Part shown: piece by piece, positions 31,598 to 40,411 of the stretch | Numbering within the stretch: the stretch's first letter is position 1 | How the letters are laid out: each line of letters opens with the position of its first letter | Origin: Thalassobaculum sp. OXR-137 | Lineage (GTDB): Bacteria > Pseudomonadota > Alphaproteobacteria > Thalassobaculales > Thalassobaculaceae | Reading direction: 5' to 3' | NCBI RefSeq assembly: GCF_034377285.1 | Contig: NZ_CP139715.1 | Location: forward strand, 248,001-312,000 | DNA length: 64,000 bases | The notes under the pieces: generated by a model | Database searches by the model: none | What the model was told of the DNA's origin: nothing | Seen by the model: only the letters and a program-made list of their open reading frames with translations | Position numbers and translations under genes: made by a program

Positions 31598-33643
31598 ATG
31601 CCCGACGGCCAAGCTTCGATCACGAAACCGAGTGTGTGCCCGCTCGACTGCCCGGACACCTGCAGCCTCGACGTCACGGTCGAGGCCGGCAAGGTCACCG
31701 GCGTGCGCGGCTCCACCGCCAACCCGCTGACCGAGGGCGTGGTCTGCAACAAGGTCTCACGCTACTACCCACATTTCGTCCACGGCGAGGGCCGGCTGAC
31801 CCATCCGATGAAGCGGGTCGGCAGGCGCGGCGAAAATGCCTTCGAGCGCATCTCCTGGGACGAGGCGCTGGACCTGGTCCATGCCGGGCTCACCAAGGCG
31901 ATCTCGGAGCACGGGCCGCAGTCGGTGGTGCCGCTGGCCTATGCCGGGCCGCATGGGATGCTGGCCGGCGGGTCGATGGATTTCCGCTTCTTCCACCAGA
32001 TGGGCGCCACCCTCCTCGACCGCGGCCCGATGTGCGGCGGCGTCAAGGGCGAGGCCTTCGTGTCGATTTACGGCGCCATGCCCGGCACCCCTCCGGAGCA
32101 GGGGATCGGCGCCGAGCTGATCATCGTGTGGTCGAACAACGTCACCGTCTCCAACCTGCACTTCATCCGCACCATCAACCGGGCGAAGGCGGCGGGGGCG
32201 AAGATCGTCGTGGTCGATCCCAAGCGGATCAAGGCGGCCGAGCAGGCCGACATGCATGTGGCGATCCGGCCCGGCACCGACGTGGTCCTGGCCTTCGCGC
32301 TTGCCGCCGAGCTGGAGCGGATCGGCGCCTTCGACCAGGCCTTCATCGACCGCTGGGCGTCGGGTGCGGAAGAGTTCATGACGGCCGCCCGCGATTGGAC
32401 GGTCGAGCGCGCCGCCGAGGTCTGCGGCGTGCCCGAGGAGCAGATCCGCACGCTGGCATCCTGGTACGCCGAGGCGAGCCCCGCCCTGATCGGCATGGGC
32501 AACGGCATGGAGCGCAACCAGAACGGCGGCAATTCCGTGCGCGCGGTCGCCGCCCTGCCGGTGCTCTGCGGCAAGTGGGGCGTGCGCGGCGGCGGCGTCA
32601 TCGCCAAGGTCGGGGCCGCCGTGCCGAAGACCGTGGCGAAGCTGCAGCGCACCGACCTGATCCCGCAGGGCACCCGGCGCATGAACATCATGGACGTGCC
32701 GGCCAACATGTTGCGCGACGACCTGGATCCGAAGGTCGCCGCCGTCTTCGTCTACAACCACAACCCCATCGCCGTGTTTCCGGACCAGAAGCTGGTGATG
32801 GAGGCGTTCAGCCGCGAGGACGTGTTCGTCGTCGGCTGCGAGGTGCAGATGACCGACAGCATGCGCTACTGCGACGTGATCCTGCCGGCCTGCACCCATT
32901 TCGAACACGCCGACATCTTCCCGGCCTATGGCCAGACCTATCTGCAGCGGGCCGAGCCGGTGATCGCGCCGGTGGGCGAGGCGCTGCCGAACACGGAGAT
33001 CTTCCGCCGGCTGGCGGCACGGTTCGGCTACACCGATCCGTGCTTCGCCGCCACCGATGCGGAGCTGATGGACGAGGCGATCGACGGCGCCGATCCGCGT
33101 CTGGGCGGGATGCGGCCGAGCGAGCTGCCGCTCGACCGGGCGCTGAACATGACGGCGGATGGCGCGCAGGAGATCGTGCCCTTCGCCACCGTATTCCCGA
33201 AGACTGCCTCTGGCAAGGCGGAGCTGGCCTCGGACTGGATGGAAGAGGCGCGCGGCTTCCGCGTGCCCGCCTATCGGCCGGTGGAGAGCGGCTATCCGCT
33301 GGCGCTTATCACCCCGTCCTCCGCCCACCGCACCAATGCCACCTTCGGCGGCCATGCGGCAAGCGACGGCGTGCAGCCGCTGGAGATCAACCCGGTGGAC
33401 GCGGCGTCCCGCGGCATCGAGGAGGGCGACCTGGTGCGGGTCCACAACGACCTGGGCGAGACGGTGCTGCGCGCGGTGCTGACCGACGCGGTCCGGCCGG
33501 GCAGCGTGTATTCGGACAAGGGGACCTGGATGCGCACCAGCGACACCGGGCTCACGGTCAACGCCCTGCTGCCGACCCATAAGGCGGACCTTTGCGAAGG
33601 CGCCTGCTTCAACGACGCACGGGTGGAGGTGGCCCGGGTTTAG
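31598..33643 (+). CDS. Molybdopterin-dependent oxidoreductase, catalytic subunit
   Basis: A 681-residue member of the DMSO-reductase superfamily. The N-terminal [4Fe-4S] ligands are Cys14, Cys18, Cys22 and Cys50 in VCPLDCPDTC and VVCNKV. Next come IIVWSNNVTVSNLHFIRTINRAKAAGAK and the MGD-binding GNGMERNQNGGNSVRA. The C-terminal molydopterin dinucleotide domain begins LITPSSAHRTNATF and includes EINPVDAASRGIEEGDLV. There is no twin-arginine signal, so it is cytoplasmic, and no partner subunit is adjacent. The substrate is not evident; close families include formate, thiosulfate and BisC-type enzymes. GGAGG precedes the ATG. Confidence 0.9.
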   Translation: MPDGQASITKPSVCPLDCPDTCSLDVTVEAGKVTGVRGSTANPLTEGVVCNKVSRYYPHFVHGEGRLTHPMKRVGRRGENAFERISWDEALDLVHAGLTKAISEHGPQSVVPLAYAGPHGMLAGGSMDFRFFHQMGATLLDRGPMCGGVKGEAFVSIYGAMPGTPPEQGIGAELIIVWSNNVTVSNLHFIRTINRAKAAGAKIVVVDPKRIKAAEQADMHVAIRPGTDVVLAFALAAELERIGAFDQAFIDRWASGAEEFMTAARDWTVERAAEVCGVPEEQIRTLASWYAEASPALIGMGNGMERNQNGGNSVRAVAALPVLCGKWGVRGGGVIAKVGAAVPKTVAKLQRTDLIPQGTRRMNIMDVPANMLRDDLDPKVAAVFVYNHNPIAVFPDQKLVMEAFSREDVFVVGCEVQMTDSMRYCDVILPACTHFEHADIFPAYGQTYLQRAEPVIAPVGEALPNTEIFRRLAARFGYTDPCFAATDAELMDEAIDGADPRLGGMRPSELPLDRALNMTADGAQEIVPFATVFPKTASGKAELASDWMEEARGFRVPAYRPVESGYPLALITPSSAHRTNATFGGHAASDGVQPLEINPVDAASRGIEEGDLVRVHNDLGETVLRAVLTDAVRPGSVYSDKGTWMRTSDTGLTVNALLPTHKADLCEGACFNDARVEVARV

Positions 33644-33660
33644 GGCGCACGACTTTTCCT

Positions 33661-33796
33661 CACCCTGTCATCCCGTCATCCCGTCATCCCGAGCGGTCCC
33701 GGACCCGATCCGGGAGCGGCCCGGGACCCCGCACGAGGCCCCTGGGTCCCGGCCGTCCTCCGGGTCGAGCCCGGAGAACGCCGGGATGACAGGGTG
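33661..33796. repeat. Composite inverted repeat, intergenic (copy 5)
   Basis: The outer 14-base arms CACCCTGTCATCCC and GGGATGACAGGGTG are perfect. Directly inside the 5' arm, GTCATCCC is repeated three times in tandem. The inner region has GGACCCGATCC and CTCCGGGTCGAGCCCGGAG hairpins. It lies between convergent genes. Confidence 0.85.
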
Positions 33797-33811
33797 AGGG
33801 AGGCGGCATCT

Positions 33812-34339
33812 TTATTCTTTCCCCCGCCCCTTCCCACCCCGCTTCCCCGGAAACGGCAGGACCGTCGCCCCCTGCCGGTTCGCCGCGCGCAGCGGTTTCT
33901 CGGCAAGCGCCGTCAGGATCAGCCCGACCTTGCCGTCGGAATTGCGGTAAGGCAGGTGGGTGGCCATCAGGTCCTGGTGGCGGATCTGCACGATGCCCGG
34001 CGGGATCAGCCGCCCGGCCCCGGCATAGCCCGCCCCGATCCAGGACAGGGCCGTCCCCGGCTCCGCCCATTCCGGATACTGGCCGAGCAATTCGCCGCCC
34101 AGCAGCCCCCGGGCGATGGAGCCGGAGAACTCGATCCGGTACGACCCGCGCAGCGGATCAAGATAGGCCAGCAGCAGGCTCGGCATGATCTCGCACAGAT
34201 CGGCCAGGAACAGCTCGTCCGCGTCCGGCAGCTCGGCCCCCGCCCGCTGATCGACCCAATAGCGGCGCAGGTCGTCGAACCATTCCGGCCCGGCCAGCGC
34301 CCAGCGCTCTTCTCCCGGACCGTCGCATCCCAGGGTCAT
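33812..34339 (-). CDS. PAS_5-type small sensory protein (second copy)
   Basis: A 175-residue protein with the same layout as the one at 3004-3528. An N-terminal WFDDLRRYWVDQRAGAELPDADE, a central CEIMPSLLLAYLDPLRGSYRIEFSGSIAR, and a final HLPYRNSDGKVGLILTALAE stand for the PAS strands. A basic low-complexity tail (FPGKRGGKGRGKE) follows. The ATG at 34339 is preceded by AGGAGATC; upstream frame sequence has no such site. No output domain is present, and it lies next to and divergent from the GlxA-type regulator. Confidence 0.6.
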   Translation of the reverse strand: MTLGCDGPGEERWALAGPEWFDDLRRYWVDQRAGAELPDADELFLADLCEIMPSLLLAYLDPLRGSYRIEFSGSIARGLLGGELLGQYPEWAEPGTALSWIGAGYAGAGRLIPPGIVQIRHQDLMATHLPYRNSDGKVGLILTALAEKPLRAANRQGATVLPFPGKRGGKGRGKE

Positions 34340-34523
34340 GCGGATCTCCTCTCGCAGGCGGGCCGTCGGAGGCGATCCGCGGCCCGGTGGACTGCGGGGG
34401 CTATGGCAGGCGCGGGGCGATTTCGGGCGGGGAGCGGTCCGGTTTCGCCGGCCGGCGGCCCTTGGCGGAAAATGAGGGATCTTTGACATTGCCGCCATCG
34501 CGGGGCGAGAGCAGGCTTGGGAC

Positions 34524-35531
34524 ATGAGCACCGTTACCCCCGCCCCGGCCTATGCCCCGCCCGCCGTCGTCGCGATCCTCGCCGTGCCCGGCTGCCAGCT
34601 TCTGGACGTGGCCGGTCCGTTCGAACTCTTCGCCTCCGCGATCCGCCCGGGCTCTCCCGCCGCCGCCTACCGGGTGGTCCTGGTGGCGCCGCAGGATGGC
34701 CGGGTGACCACCGAAGCCGGCCTCGGCCTGGAAGCCCAGGAGACCATCGCCACGCTGGATCCGGCCACGGTCGATACCCTGATCGTCGCCGGCGGGCCGG
34801 GCTCGCGGCACACGCCGGTGACCGGGGCGCTGCGGGACTGGACGGTGGCCACGGCGGAGGCGAGCCGCCGGGCCGCGACGGTCTGCACCGGCGCCTTCCT
34901 GCTGGCCCGCACCGGGCTGCTGGACGGGCGCACCGTCACCACCCACTGGCAGCACGCCGACACCCTGGCCGCGCGCCACCCGGCCATCCGGGTCGAGCCG
35001 GACCGTATCTACGTGGAGGACGGCAAGTTCTGGAGCTCCGCCGGGGTGACCGCCGGCATGGACCTGACGCTCGCCATGATCGCCCGCGATCTCGGCCGCG
35101 AGGAGGCTCTGCGCATCGCCCGCTCCAAGGTCATGGCGATGCAGCGCAGCGGCGGCCAGCGCCAGTACAGCAGCGAACTCGCCCTGCAATCGGCGGCCGA
35201 CGACCGGCTGGCGGCGCTGCAGACCTGGATGTTCGACCACCTGGAGGACCGGCTGTCGGTGGAGGATCTGGCGGCCCGGGTCGGCATGTCGCCGCGCACC
35301 TTCGCCCGGCGCTTCCGCGAGGCGGTCGGCGAGACGCCCGCCGCCTTCGTCGAGCGGGCGCGGCTGGACGCCGCCCGCCGCCGGCTGGAACGGCCGGGGG
35401 CGGCCGTCGAGCGGGTGGCCAGCGAGACCGGCTTCACCAATGCCGAACGGATGCGCCGCAGCTTCCAGCGCGCCTTCGGGGTATCGCCCGCCGAATACCG
35501 CCGTCAGTTCGGCGGGCCCGCTCCCACCTGA
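34524..35531 (+). CDS. GlxA-type transcriptional regulator (DJ-1/PfpI domain plus AraC HTH)
   Basis: A 335-residue regulator. The first 200 residues form a DJ-1/PfpI domain with TLIVAGGPGSR and the nucleophile elbow ATVCTGAFLLARTGLLDGR and TVTTHW. The last 100 residues are an AraC-type double HTH: LSVEDLAARVGMSPRTFARRFREAVG and VERVASETGFTNAERMRRSFQRAFGVSP. This class controls amino acid or nitrogen compound catabolism (GlxA, ArgR and CdhR types). The next gene, 29 bases downstream, encodes a free-standing DJ-1/PfpI protein that resembles its N-terminal domain. Confidence 0.9.
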   Translation: MSTVTPAPAYAPPAVVAILAVPGCQLLDVAGPFELFASAIRPGSPAAAYRVVLVAPQDGRVTTEAGLGLEAQETIATLDPATVDTLIVAGGPGSRHTPVTGALRDWTVATAEASRRAATVCTGAFLLARTGLLDGRTVTTHWQHADTLAARHPAIRVEPDRIYVEDGKFWSSAGVTAGMDLTLAMIARDLGREEALRIARSKVMAMQRSGGQRQYSSELALQSAADDRLAALQTWMFDHLEDRLSVEDLAARVGMSPRTFARRFREAVGETPAAFVERARLDAARRRLERPGAAVERVASETGFTNAERMRRSFQRAFGVSPAEYRRQFGGPAPT

Positions 35532-35560
35532 CGAGTTCCCCCCTGAAACAGGAGAGTTCC

Positions 35561-36151
35561 ATGCGTGTCGGATTTCTGATGTTCGACGATCTGGAGGAGT
35601 TGGACATGGTCGGCCCCTGGGAGGTCTGGACCATGGCCGGTCACCTGAAGCCGGAGATCGAGTGCGTGACCATCGGCCCGGCCGAGACGCCGGTGCGCTG
35701 CGCCAAGGGATTGCGCGTCGTCCCCGACCACACGATGGCCGCCTGCCCGCCGCTCGACGTGCTGGTGGTGCCGGGCGGCCAGGGCACGCGGCGCGAGGTG
35801 AACAATCCGGAGCTGCTGGCCTGGATCGCCAGGACGGCAGCGGGCTGCACCTGGGTGACGTCGGTGTGCACCGGCTCCATGCTGCTGGCAGCCGCCGGTC
35901 CGGCCAAGGGCAGGCGGATCACCACCCACTGGCGGGCGGTCGACCTGGTGCGCGGCCGCGGCGAGGCGGGCGAGGTGCTGGACGACGTGCGCTATGTGCG
36001 CGACGGCAATGTGGTGAGTTCGGCCGGCGTGTCGGCGGGGATCGACATGGCGCTGTGGCTGATCGGCGAGATCTGGGAGCCGGCCTTCGCCCGTCAGGTC
36101 CAGCGCAACATGGAATACGACCCGGCCCCGCCGCATCAGGGCGCGGTGTAG
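35561..36151 (+). CDS. DJ-1/PfpI family protein (isonitrile hydratase-like)
   Basis: A 196-residue free-standing DJ-1/PfpI domain. VGFLMFDDLEELDMVGPWEVW is the first strand and helix, LDVLVVPGGQGTRREV a middle strand, and TSVCTGSMLLAAAG contains the nucleophilic Cys. RITTHWRAVD and SAGVSAGIDMALWLI complete the fold. Relatives include isonitrile hydratase, glyoxalase III-like enzymes and proteases, so activity is not certain. A GGAG site precedes the ATG. It should share a transcript with the GlxA-type regulator. Confidence 0.88.
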   Translation: MRVGFLMFDDLEELDMVGPWEVWTMAGHLKPEIECVTIGPAETPVRCAKGLRVVPDHTMAACPPLDVLVVPGGQGTRREVNNPELLAWIARTAAGCTWVTSVCTGSMLLAAAGPAKGRRITTHWRAVDLVRGRGEAGEVLDDVRYVRDGNVVSSAGVSAGIDMALWLIGEIWEPAFARQVQRNMEYDPAPPHQGAV

Positions 36152-36174
36152 CGCTCAAGAGCACCTGATCTCTC

Positions 36175-36286
36175 CGTCATCCCGGCGGGCTCCGGGCTCG
36201 ACCCGGAGGTCGGCCGGGACCCAGGCGATGAGCGTGCCGGGTCCCGGGCCGCTCCCGGATCAGGTCCGGGATCGCCCGGGATGACG
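36175..36286. repeat. Composite inverted repeat, intergenic (copy 6)
   Basis: The element opens CGTCATCCCGGCGGG and closes CGGGATGACG, with inner CTCCGGGCTCGACCCGGAG and CCCGGATCAGGTCCGGG hairpins, and the recurring GGTCGGCCGGGACCCAGG block. It lies between convergent genes. It closely matches copies 2, 9 and 11. Confidence 0.85.
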
Positions 36287-36314
36287 ATGCAGGAGAAGAG
36301 AGGAAAGCGGCGCT

Positions 36315-37265
36315 CTACTCCGCCGCGCCGATCGCCAAAAACTTGTCGCGGCGTTCGGCCCGCAATGCGCCGCCGTCGCGGCCGACCAGCTCGCTCAGGT
36401 GCTTGTCCAGGGCCACGCCCAGGGCATCCAGCGCCGGGGCCGGCTCGCGATGGGCGCCGCCGAGCGGCTCCTTCACGATGCCGTCGATCACCCCCAGCTT
36501 CTCCAGATCCTGCGCCGTCATCTTCAGCGCCTCAGCGGCGTCCTTGGCATGCTCGCCGGAGCGCCACAGGATCGAGGCGCAGCCCTCGGGCGAGATCACC
36601 GAATAGATCGCGTGCTCCAGCATCAGCACCCGGTTGCCGGCGGCCAGGGCCACCGCGCCGCCGGAACCGCCCTCGCCCAGGATCGTGGCGATCAGCGGCA
36701 CGCGGACGGCGAGGCACGCCTCGATCGCCCGGGCGATGGCCTCGGCCTGTCCGCGCGCCTCGGCATCGACGCCCGGATAGGCGCCAGCGGTATCCACGAA
36801 GGTCAGGATCGGCATCCGGAAGCGGTCGGCGAACTCCATCAGGCGGCGCGCCTTGCGATAGCCCTCCGGCCGGGCCATGCCGAAATTGCGGCGGACCCGC
36901 TCCTCGGTGGTCGCCCCCTTCTCGGTGCCGATCACCACGACGGACCGGCCCTTGAAGCGGCCCACGCCGCCGACGATGGCCGGATCGTCGGAGAACGACC
37001 GGTCGCCGGCCAGCGGCACGTATTCGTCGATCAAATGGTCGATCGCCGCCTGGGCGTGCGGGCGGCCGGGATGGCGCGCGACCTGCACCTTCTGCCAGGG
37101 CGACAGCTTCTGATAGGTGGTGCGCAGCTGGCGCTCCACCTTGGCCTCGAGTTTCGAGACCTCCTCGGCGATGTTGAGGTCGCCGTCGCTCGACAGATGG
37201 CGGAGCTCTTCGATCTTGCCTTCCAGATCGGCGATCGGTTTTTCGAAGTCGAGGAACTGATGCAT
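36315..37265 (-). CDS. accA: Acetyl-CoA carboxylase carboxyltransferase subunit alpha
   Basis: A 316-residue subunit of the carboxyltransferase that forms malonyl-CoA for fatty acid synthesis in the cytoplasm. It shows the coiled N-terminus FLDFEKPIADLEGKIEELRHL, TPWQKVQVARHPGRPHA-like PWQKVQVARHPGRP, the core FGMARPEGYRKARRLMEFADRF, VDTAGAYPGVDAEARGQAEAIA and the GEGGSGGAVALAAGNRVLM site. The length is normal. The gene stands alone, 67 bases after xerD. Confidence 0.97.
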   Translation of the reverse strand: MHQFLDFEKPIADLEGKIEELRHLSSDGDLNIAEEVSKLEAKVERQLRTTYQKLSPWQKVQVARHPGRPHAQAAIDHLIDEYVPLAGDRSFSDDPAIVGGVGRFKGRSVVVIGTEKGATTEERVRRNFGMARPEGYRKARRLMEFADRFRMPILTFVDTAGAYPGVDAEARGQAEAIARAIEACLAVRVPLIATILGEGGSGGAVALAAGNRVLMLEHAIYSVISPEGCASILWRSGEHAKDAAEALKMTAQDLEKLGVIDGIVKEPLGGAHREPAPALDALGVALDKHLSELVGRDGGALRAERRDKFLAIGAAE

Positions 37266-37332
37266 GCGGGAAAACTACTCCGTTTGCGGCGGCGCACCAT
37301 ACCGATGCCGCCGCTCCCTCTCAAGCGCGGGG

Positions 37333-38250
37333 CTAACGCTGTGCCAGAGGGTGGTGTGTCTCGACCAATGCCCGAAGGCGCTCGGTCAATACATGGGTAT
37401 AGATCTGCGTTGTGGAAATATCGGCATGGCCGAGCATCTGCTGCACGCTGCGCAGGTCGGCCCCGTGGTCGAGCAGATGGGTGGCGAAAGCGTGGCGCAG
37501 CACATGGGGCGAGACCCGCTTGCGGTCGATCCCCGCCTCCAGCGCCACCTCGTCCAGCAACTGGCCGAACCGGCGGCGCGTGAGATGCCCCTCGGCCGAG
37601 CGCGACGGGAACAGGAAAGGCGAGGACTTGCCGGTCATGAAGACGCCGCGCACCGCCTTGTAGTCGGCGATCGCCGCCATGGCCGCGTCGGTCAGCGGCA
37701 CCATGCGTTCCTTGTCGCCCTTGCCGCGCACCAGCAGCACGCGGGGATCGCGGGCGACCGCGGCGAAGGGCAGGCCGACCAGCTCCGACACCCGAAGGCC
37801 GGTGGCGTAGAGCACCTCCAGCAGACAGACCAGCCGCAGCCCCTCGGGCCCGTCCAGGCCGCGGGCGGCGTCCAGCAGGGCGTCGACCTCGGTCTCCGAC
37901 AGGATCTTCGGCAGCGGCCGGCCCTGGCGCGGCGCGTCGAGCACGGTGGTCGGGTCGTCGGTGCGGTGGCCGTCGCTGTACAGGAACCGGTAGTACTGGC
38001 GCAGGGCCGACAACCGCCGGGCGGCGGTCCGCGGCGCCATGCCGGCGCGCTCCAATCCGTCGAGATAGCCACGCAGGTCGTCGCTGTCCGCCGTCGCCAG
38101 CGCCCGCTTGCGTCCGGTCAGCCAGCCGCCCGCATCGGCGAGGTCGCGGCGATAGGCGTCCAGGGTATTACGGGACACGCCGCGTTCGGCGACCAGCATC
38201 TCCAGGAAGGCTTCCACCGTGAAGTCGGCGGCGACGGCCGGATCGGACAT
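37333..38250 (-). CDS. xerD: Site-specific tyrosine recombinase XerD
   Basis: A 305-residue tyrosine recombinase. An N-terminal SAM-like core (residues 1-105) is followed by the catalytic domain with Arg in YATGLRVSELVGL, Lys in GKGDKERMVPL, the His-Arg pair in HVLRHAFATHLL, and the His-Tyr end LGHADISTTQIYTHV. It resolves chromosome dimers at dif together with XerC. Its start is one base from the stop of the upstream 619-residue gene, so it is in the same operon. Confidence 0.95.
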   Translation of the reverse strand: MSDPAVAADFTVEAFLEMLVAERGVSRNTLDAYRRDLADAGGWLTGRKRALATADSDDLRGYLDGLERAGMAPRTAARRLSALRQYYRFLYSDGHRTDDPTTVLDAPRQGRPLPKILSETEVDALLDAARGLDGPEGLRLVCLLEVLYATGLRVSELVGLPFAAVARDPRVLLVRGKGDKERMVPLTDAAMAAIADYKAVRGVFMTGKSSPFLFPSRSAEGHLTRRRFGQLLDEVALEAGIDRKRVSPHVLRHAFATHLLDHGADLRSVQQMLGHADISTTQIYTHVLTERLRALVETHHPLAQR

Positions 38251-38251
38251 C

Positions 38252-40111
38252 TCAGAGGCCGTGGGCCAGGGCCGCCTCGGTCGCCAGACGCCGCGCTTCC
38301 GGCTCCAGCCCGACGGCGGCGAGCGCCCGCACCATGTCGGCCAGAGCCGGGATGGCGATTTCGCCCAGCGGGGTCTCGCCCGGTGCGGCGGCGCAGAGCA
38401 GGACCGTCTCCCCCAGCCGCCGGCTGTCGGCGGCGGCGCGGATCGCGAAGGCGAAGGCGGTCTCGGGCACGGCGCGGATGTCCACCGCGGGAACCGTAAC
38501 CAGGGCGCGCCAGGCGTCGGCGCCCACCGGATCGCCCAGCGCCGCCATCAGCGCCAGGGCTGCCGACCCGCGCAGGGAGGCCTGCTGCTCGTCCAGCGAG
38601 CGCAGATACGCCCACCAGCGCGCCACGGCGGCCTCGTCGAACGCCGTCATCTGGTCGCCGCCGGCGAGCCGCACCGCCGCCCACAGCCGCAGCCAGGACG
38701 TCGAGGCCGCCTCCGATCCGGACGCCTCCATCCGGCGCAGCCGCTCGATCCAGGGCCGGGCCGCGCGGAACTGGTCGGCCACGAGCAGGCCGCGGACCGC
38801 GTCCTCGGCGAACCAGTCCACATCGGCGCCGGGATCCAGCGCCACCAGGAAGCTCGAGAACAGCCGGGCGGTCTGCTGCCAGGTCTCGTCGTCCTCGGCC
38901 ATCTCCATGGCCTTGTCGATCGCCCGGGCGCGCTCGGCCGGGGCGGTCTGCGCCTCGGTCACCCGCCACAGGATGGCCCGGCTCAGCGGTCCGGGATCGG
39001 CCTGGGCGGCGGCGATCGCCGCCTCGACGGAGGCGGTGGACACCGACACGTCGCTGTAGAGGCCGGTGACCTCGGCGGCGGACAGGGCACCCGCCCGTTC
39101 CGCCTTCTCGGCCGCCTCCAGACGCTGGGCGAAGGGCGGATTGCCGGAGCCGCGGGCCAGCGCCACCAGCACCGGCAGGGACTCGATCTCACCGATGTCC
39201 GGCTCGATCTTCAGTTTCGCGACCCGTGCCATGGCCAGATGCACCGGCCCGGCCCCGCCCATGCGGAAGGGCGAGCCGGTCTGGGCCGTCGTGGCGGCCT
39301 GGGCCAGGGCGGCGAACAGCTCGTCCTCGTCGCCCAGTTCTGACAGCAGACGGGCGCCGAAATCGACCTTGGCGTTGCGGCCGGCCAGGGCGTCGCAGAC
39401 CGCCGCGACCTTGATCCAGAACGTGTCGGTGGCCGCCCCGGTCAGGCGGTCGTAGAGGCCGCAGGCGCGGGCGTCGTCTTCCCGGGCGAAGGCCGCTTCG
39501 GCCAGCGGCGCACTGAGCTCCAGCGAGATACGGTCGTCGGAGACGCGCTCGGCCAGCGCCGCCAGATCGTCGATCGCTCCCATCGCCAGCAGCCGCTCCG
39601 CGCGGGCCAGCAACAGATCGCCTTCGGGCGCAAGGTCGCGCGGCGCCGGTCCGGCGCTCAGCAGGGCACGGCGGGCCAGATCGCGCAGCGTGCGGCTGGT
39701 CGGCGCCGCGGGCACCAGGGGCACCAGCCGCAGGGCGATATCTCCCGGCGTACCGGCCCAGAAATCCGAGCGCAGGCCGCCGGTCGCAGGGCTGAGGGTT
39801 CCGGTCGCGTCGAGGGTCAGCCCGGCCAGCGGGTCGATGGTGATGGATCCGTCGACGGTGGTTCGGGTTTCCGGTTGCACCGGTGCGGGCATGACCGTGG
39901 GCACCGCCGGCTGGCCGACGGCCGGCGGAAGGCCGAGGACGGGCGGCTCCTGTCGGGTGTCGGTCGTCGGCGGCGGCCCGATCTGGATCGGCGCGCCGAT
40001 CTGGGCGCGCGCATCCGGCGGCGTGAGGGCGAGGAGCCAGACGGCGGCGAGCACCCCGGCGCTGAGCCGCCGCGAACCCCCGTTCCGGTGCCTAACGCGG
40101 GAACCGATCAT
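38252..40111 (-). CDS. Unrecognised 619-residue secreted helical-repeat protein
   Basis: The N-terminus has a signal peptide (RRLSAGVLAAVWLLALTPPDARA), then a Pro-rich low-complexity linker (about 35-100). The rest, about 500 residues, is Ala- and Leu-rich and helical (for example LAALAERVSDDRISLELSAPL, ATVCDALAGRNAKVDF-like turns), like TPR/HEAT repeats. I know of no function. The protein is presumably periplasmic or envelope-located. It is sandwiched between a 45-residue membrane protein gene, whose end it overlaps by 20 bases, and xerD, so it belongs to a likely operon that is divergent from aroK-aroB. Confidence 0.65.
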   Translation of the reverse strand: MIGSRVRHRNGGSRRLSAGVLAAVWLLALTPPDARAQIGAPIQIGPPPTTDTRQEPPVLGLPPAVGQPAVPTVMPAPVQPETRTTVDGSITIDPLAGLTLDATGTLSPATGGLRSDFWAGTPGDIALRLVPLVPAAPTSRTLRDLARRALLSAGPAPRDLAPEGDLLLARAERLLAMGAIDDLAALAERVSDDRISLELSAPLAEAAFAREDDARACGLYDRLTGAATDTFWIKVAAVCDALAGRNAKVDFGARLLSELGDEDELFAALAQAATTAQTGSPFRMGGAGPVHLAMARVAKLKIEPDIGEIESLPVLVALARGSGNPPFAQRLEAAEKAERAGALSAAEVTGLYSDVSVSTASVEAAIAAAQADPGPLSRAILWRVTEAQTAPAERARAIDKAMEMAEDDETWQQTARLFSSFLVALDPGADVDWFAEDAVRGLLVADQFRAARPWIERLRRMEASGSEAASTSWLRLWAAVRLAGGDQMTAFDEAAVARWWAYLRSLDEQQASLRGSAALALMAALGDPVGADAWRALVTVPAVDIRAVPETAFAFAIRAAADSRRLGETVLLCAAAPGETPLGEIAIPALADMVRALAAVGLEPEARRLATEAALAHGL

Positions 40112-40229
40112 TCGGTATCACCTTCTCGATCGGCGCTGTCGGCGCGGGTATGTCCCAGGTCAACAGGAACACCGCGCCGCCGGCGAGGATCAGAATGACA
40201 AGAAACAGCAGAAACAGTGTAAAACGCAT
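40092..40229 (-). CDS. Small membrane protein, 45 residues
   Basis: This short gene reads MRFTLFLLFLVILILAGGAV then FLLTWDIPAPTAPIEKVIP and NDRFPR. It gives one strongly hydrophobic segment (residues 3-23) followed by a short periplasmic tail rich in Pro. Its stop lies 20 bases inside the start of the 619-residue gene, which suggests translational coupling. It is too small to be found by length-filtered searches. The position directly opposite aroK is of a type I have seen in related Rhodospirillales. Function is unknown; a membrane anchor or partner for the downstream envelope protein is plausible. Confidence 0.75.
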   Translation of the reverse strand: MRFTLFLLFLVILILAGGAVFLLTWDIPAPTAPIEKVIPNDRFPR

Positions 40230-40411
40230 GGCCAAGGCCCGGTCGCCGGAATCGAGACAGAACGACTCCCACCTGGCCGAGCACGTCGAGTTGGACCGTC
40301 ACTCGGCTGGCGGGTGTCGCGACGCATATGCTACGGTCCTAACTAAGGCGCGACGGTGGCACTTTAACCGGTGGGGCACCGCGCGTGCAAACGAACCTAC
40401 GGGATCCGGCC

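Noticed and set aside
31757-33580. Minus-strand open frame of about 600 codons over the molybdopterin oxidoreductase
   Set aside because: Antisense shadow of a gene with intact cluster ligands and cofactor motifs.
33661-33700. Tandem GTCATCCC triplication considered as a separate microsatellite or att site
   Set aside because: It is the edge of repeat copy 5 and there is no integrase next to it; XerD at 37333 is the housekeeping enzyme.
40108-40302. Alternative minus-strand frame of 64 codons near the small membrane protein
   Set aside because: It overlaps the 45-residue gene in another frame, has no hydrophobic or family pattern, and the 45-residue frame gives a far better protein.
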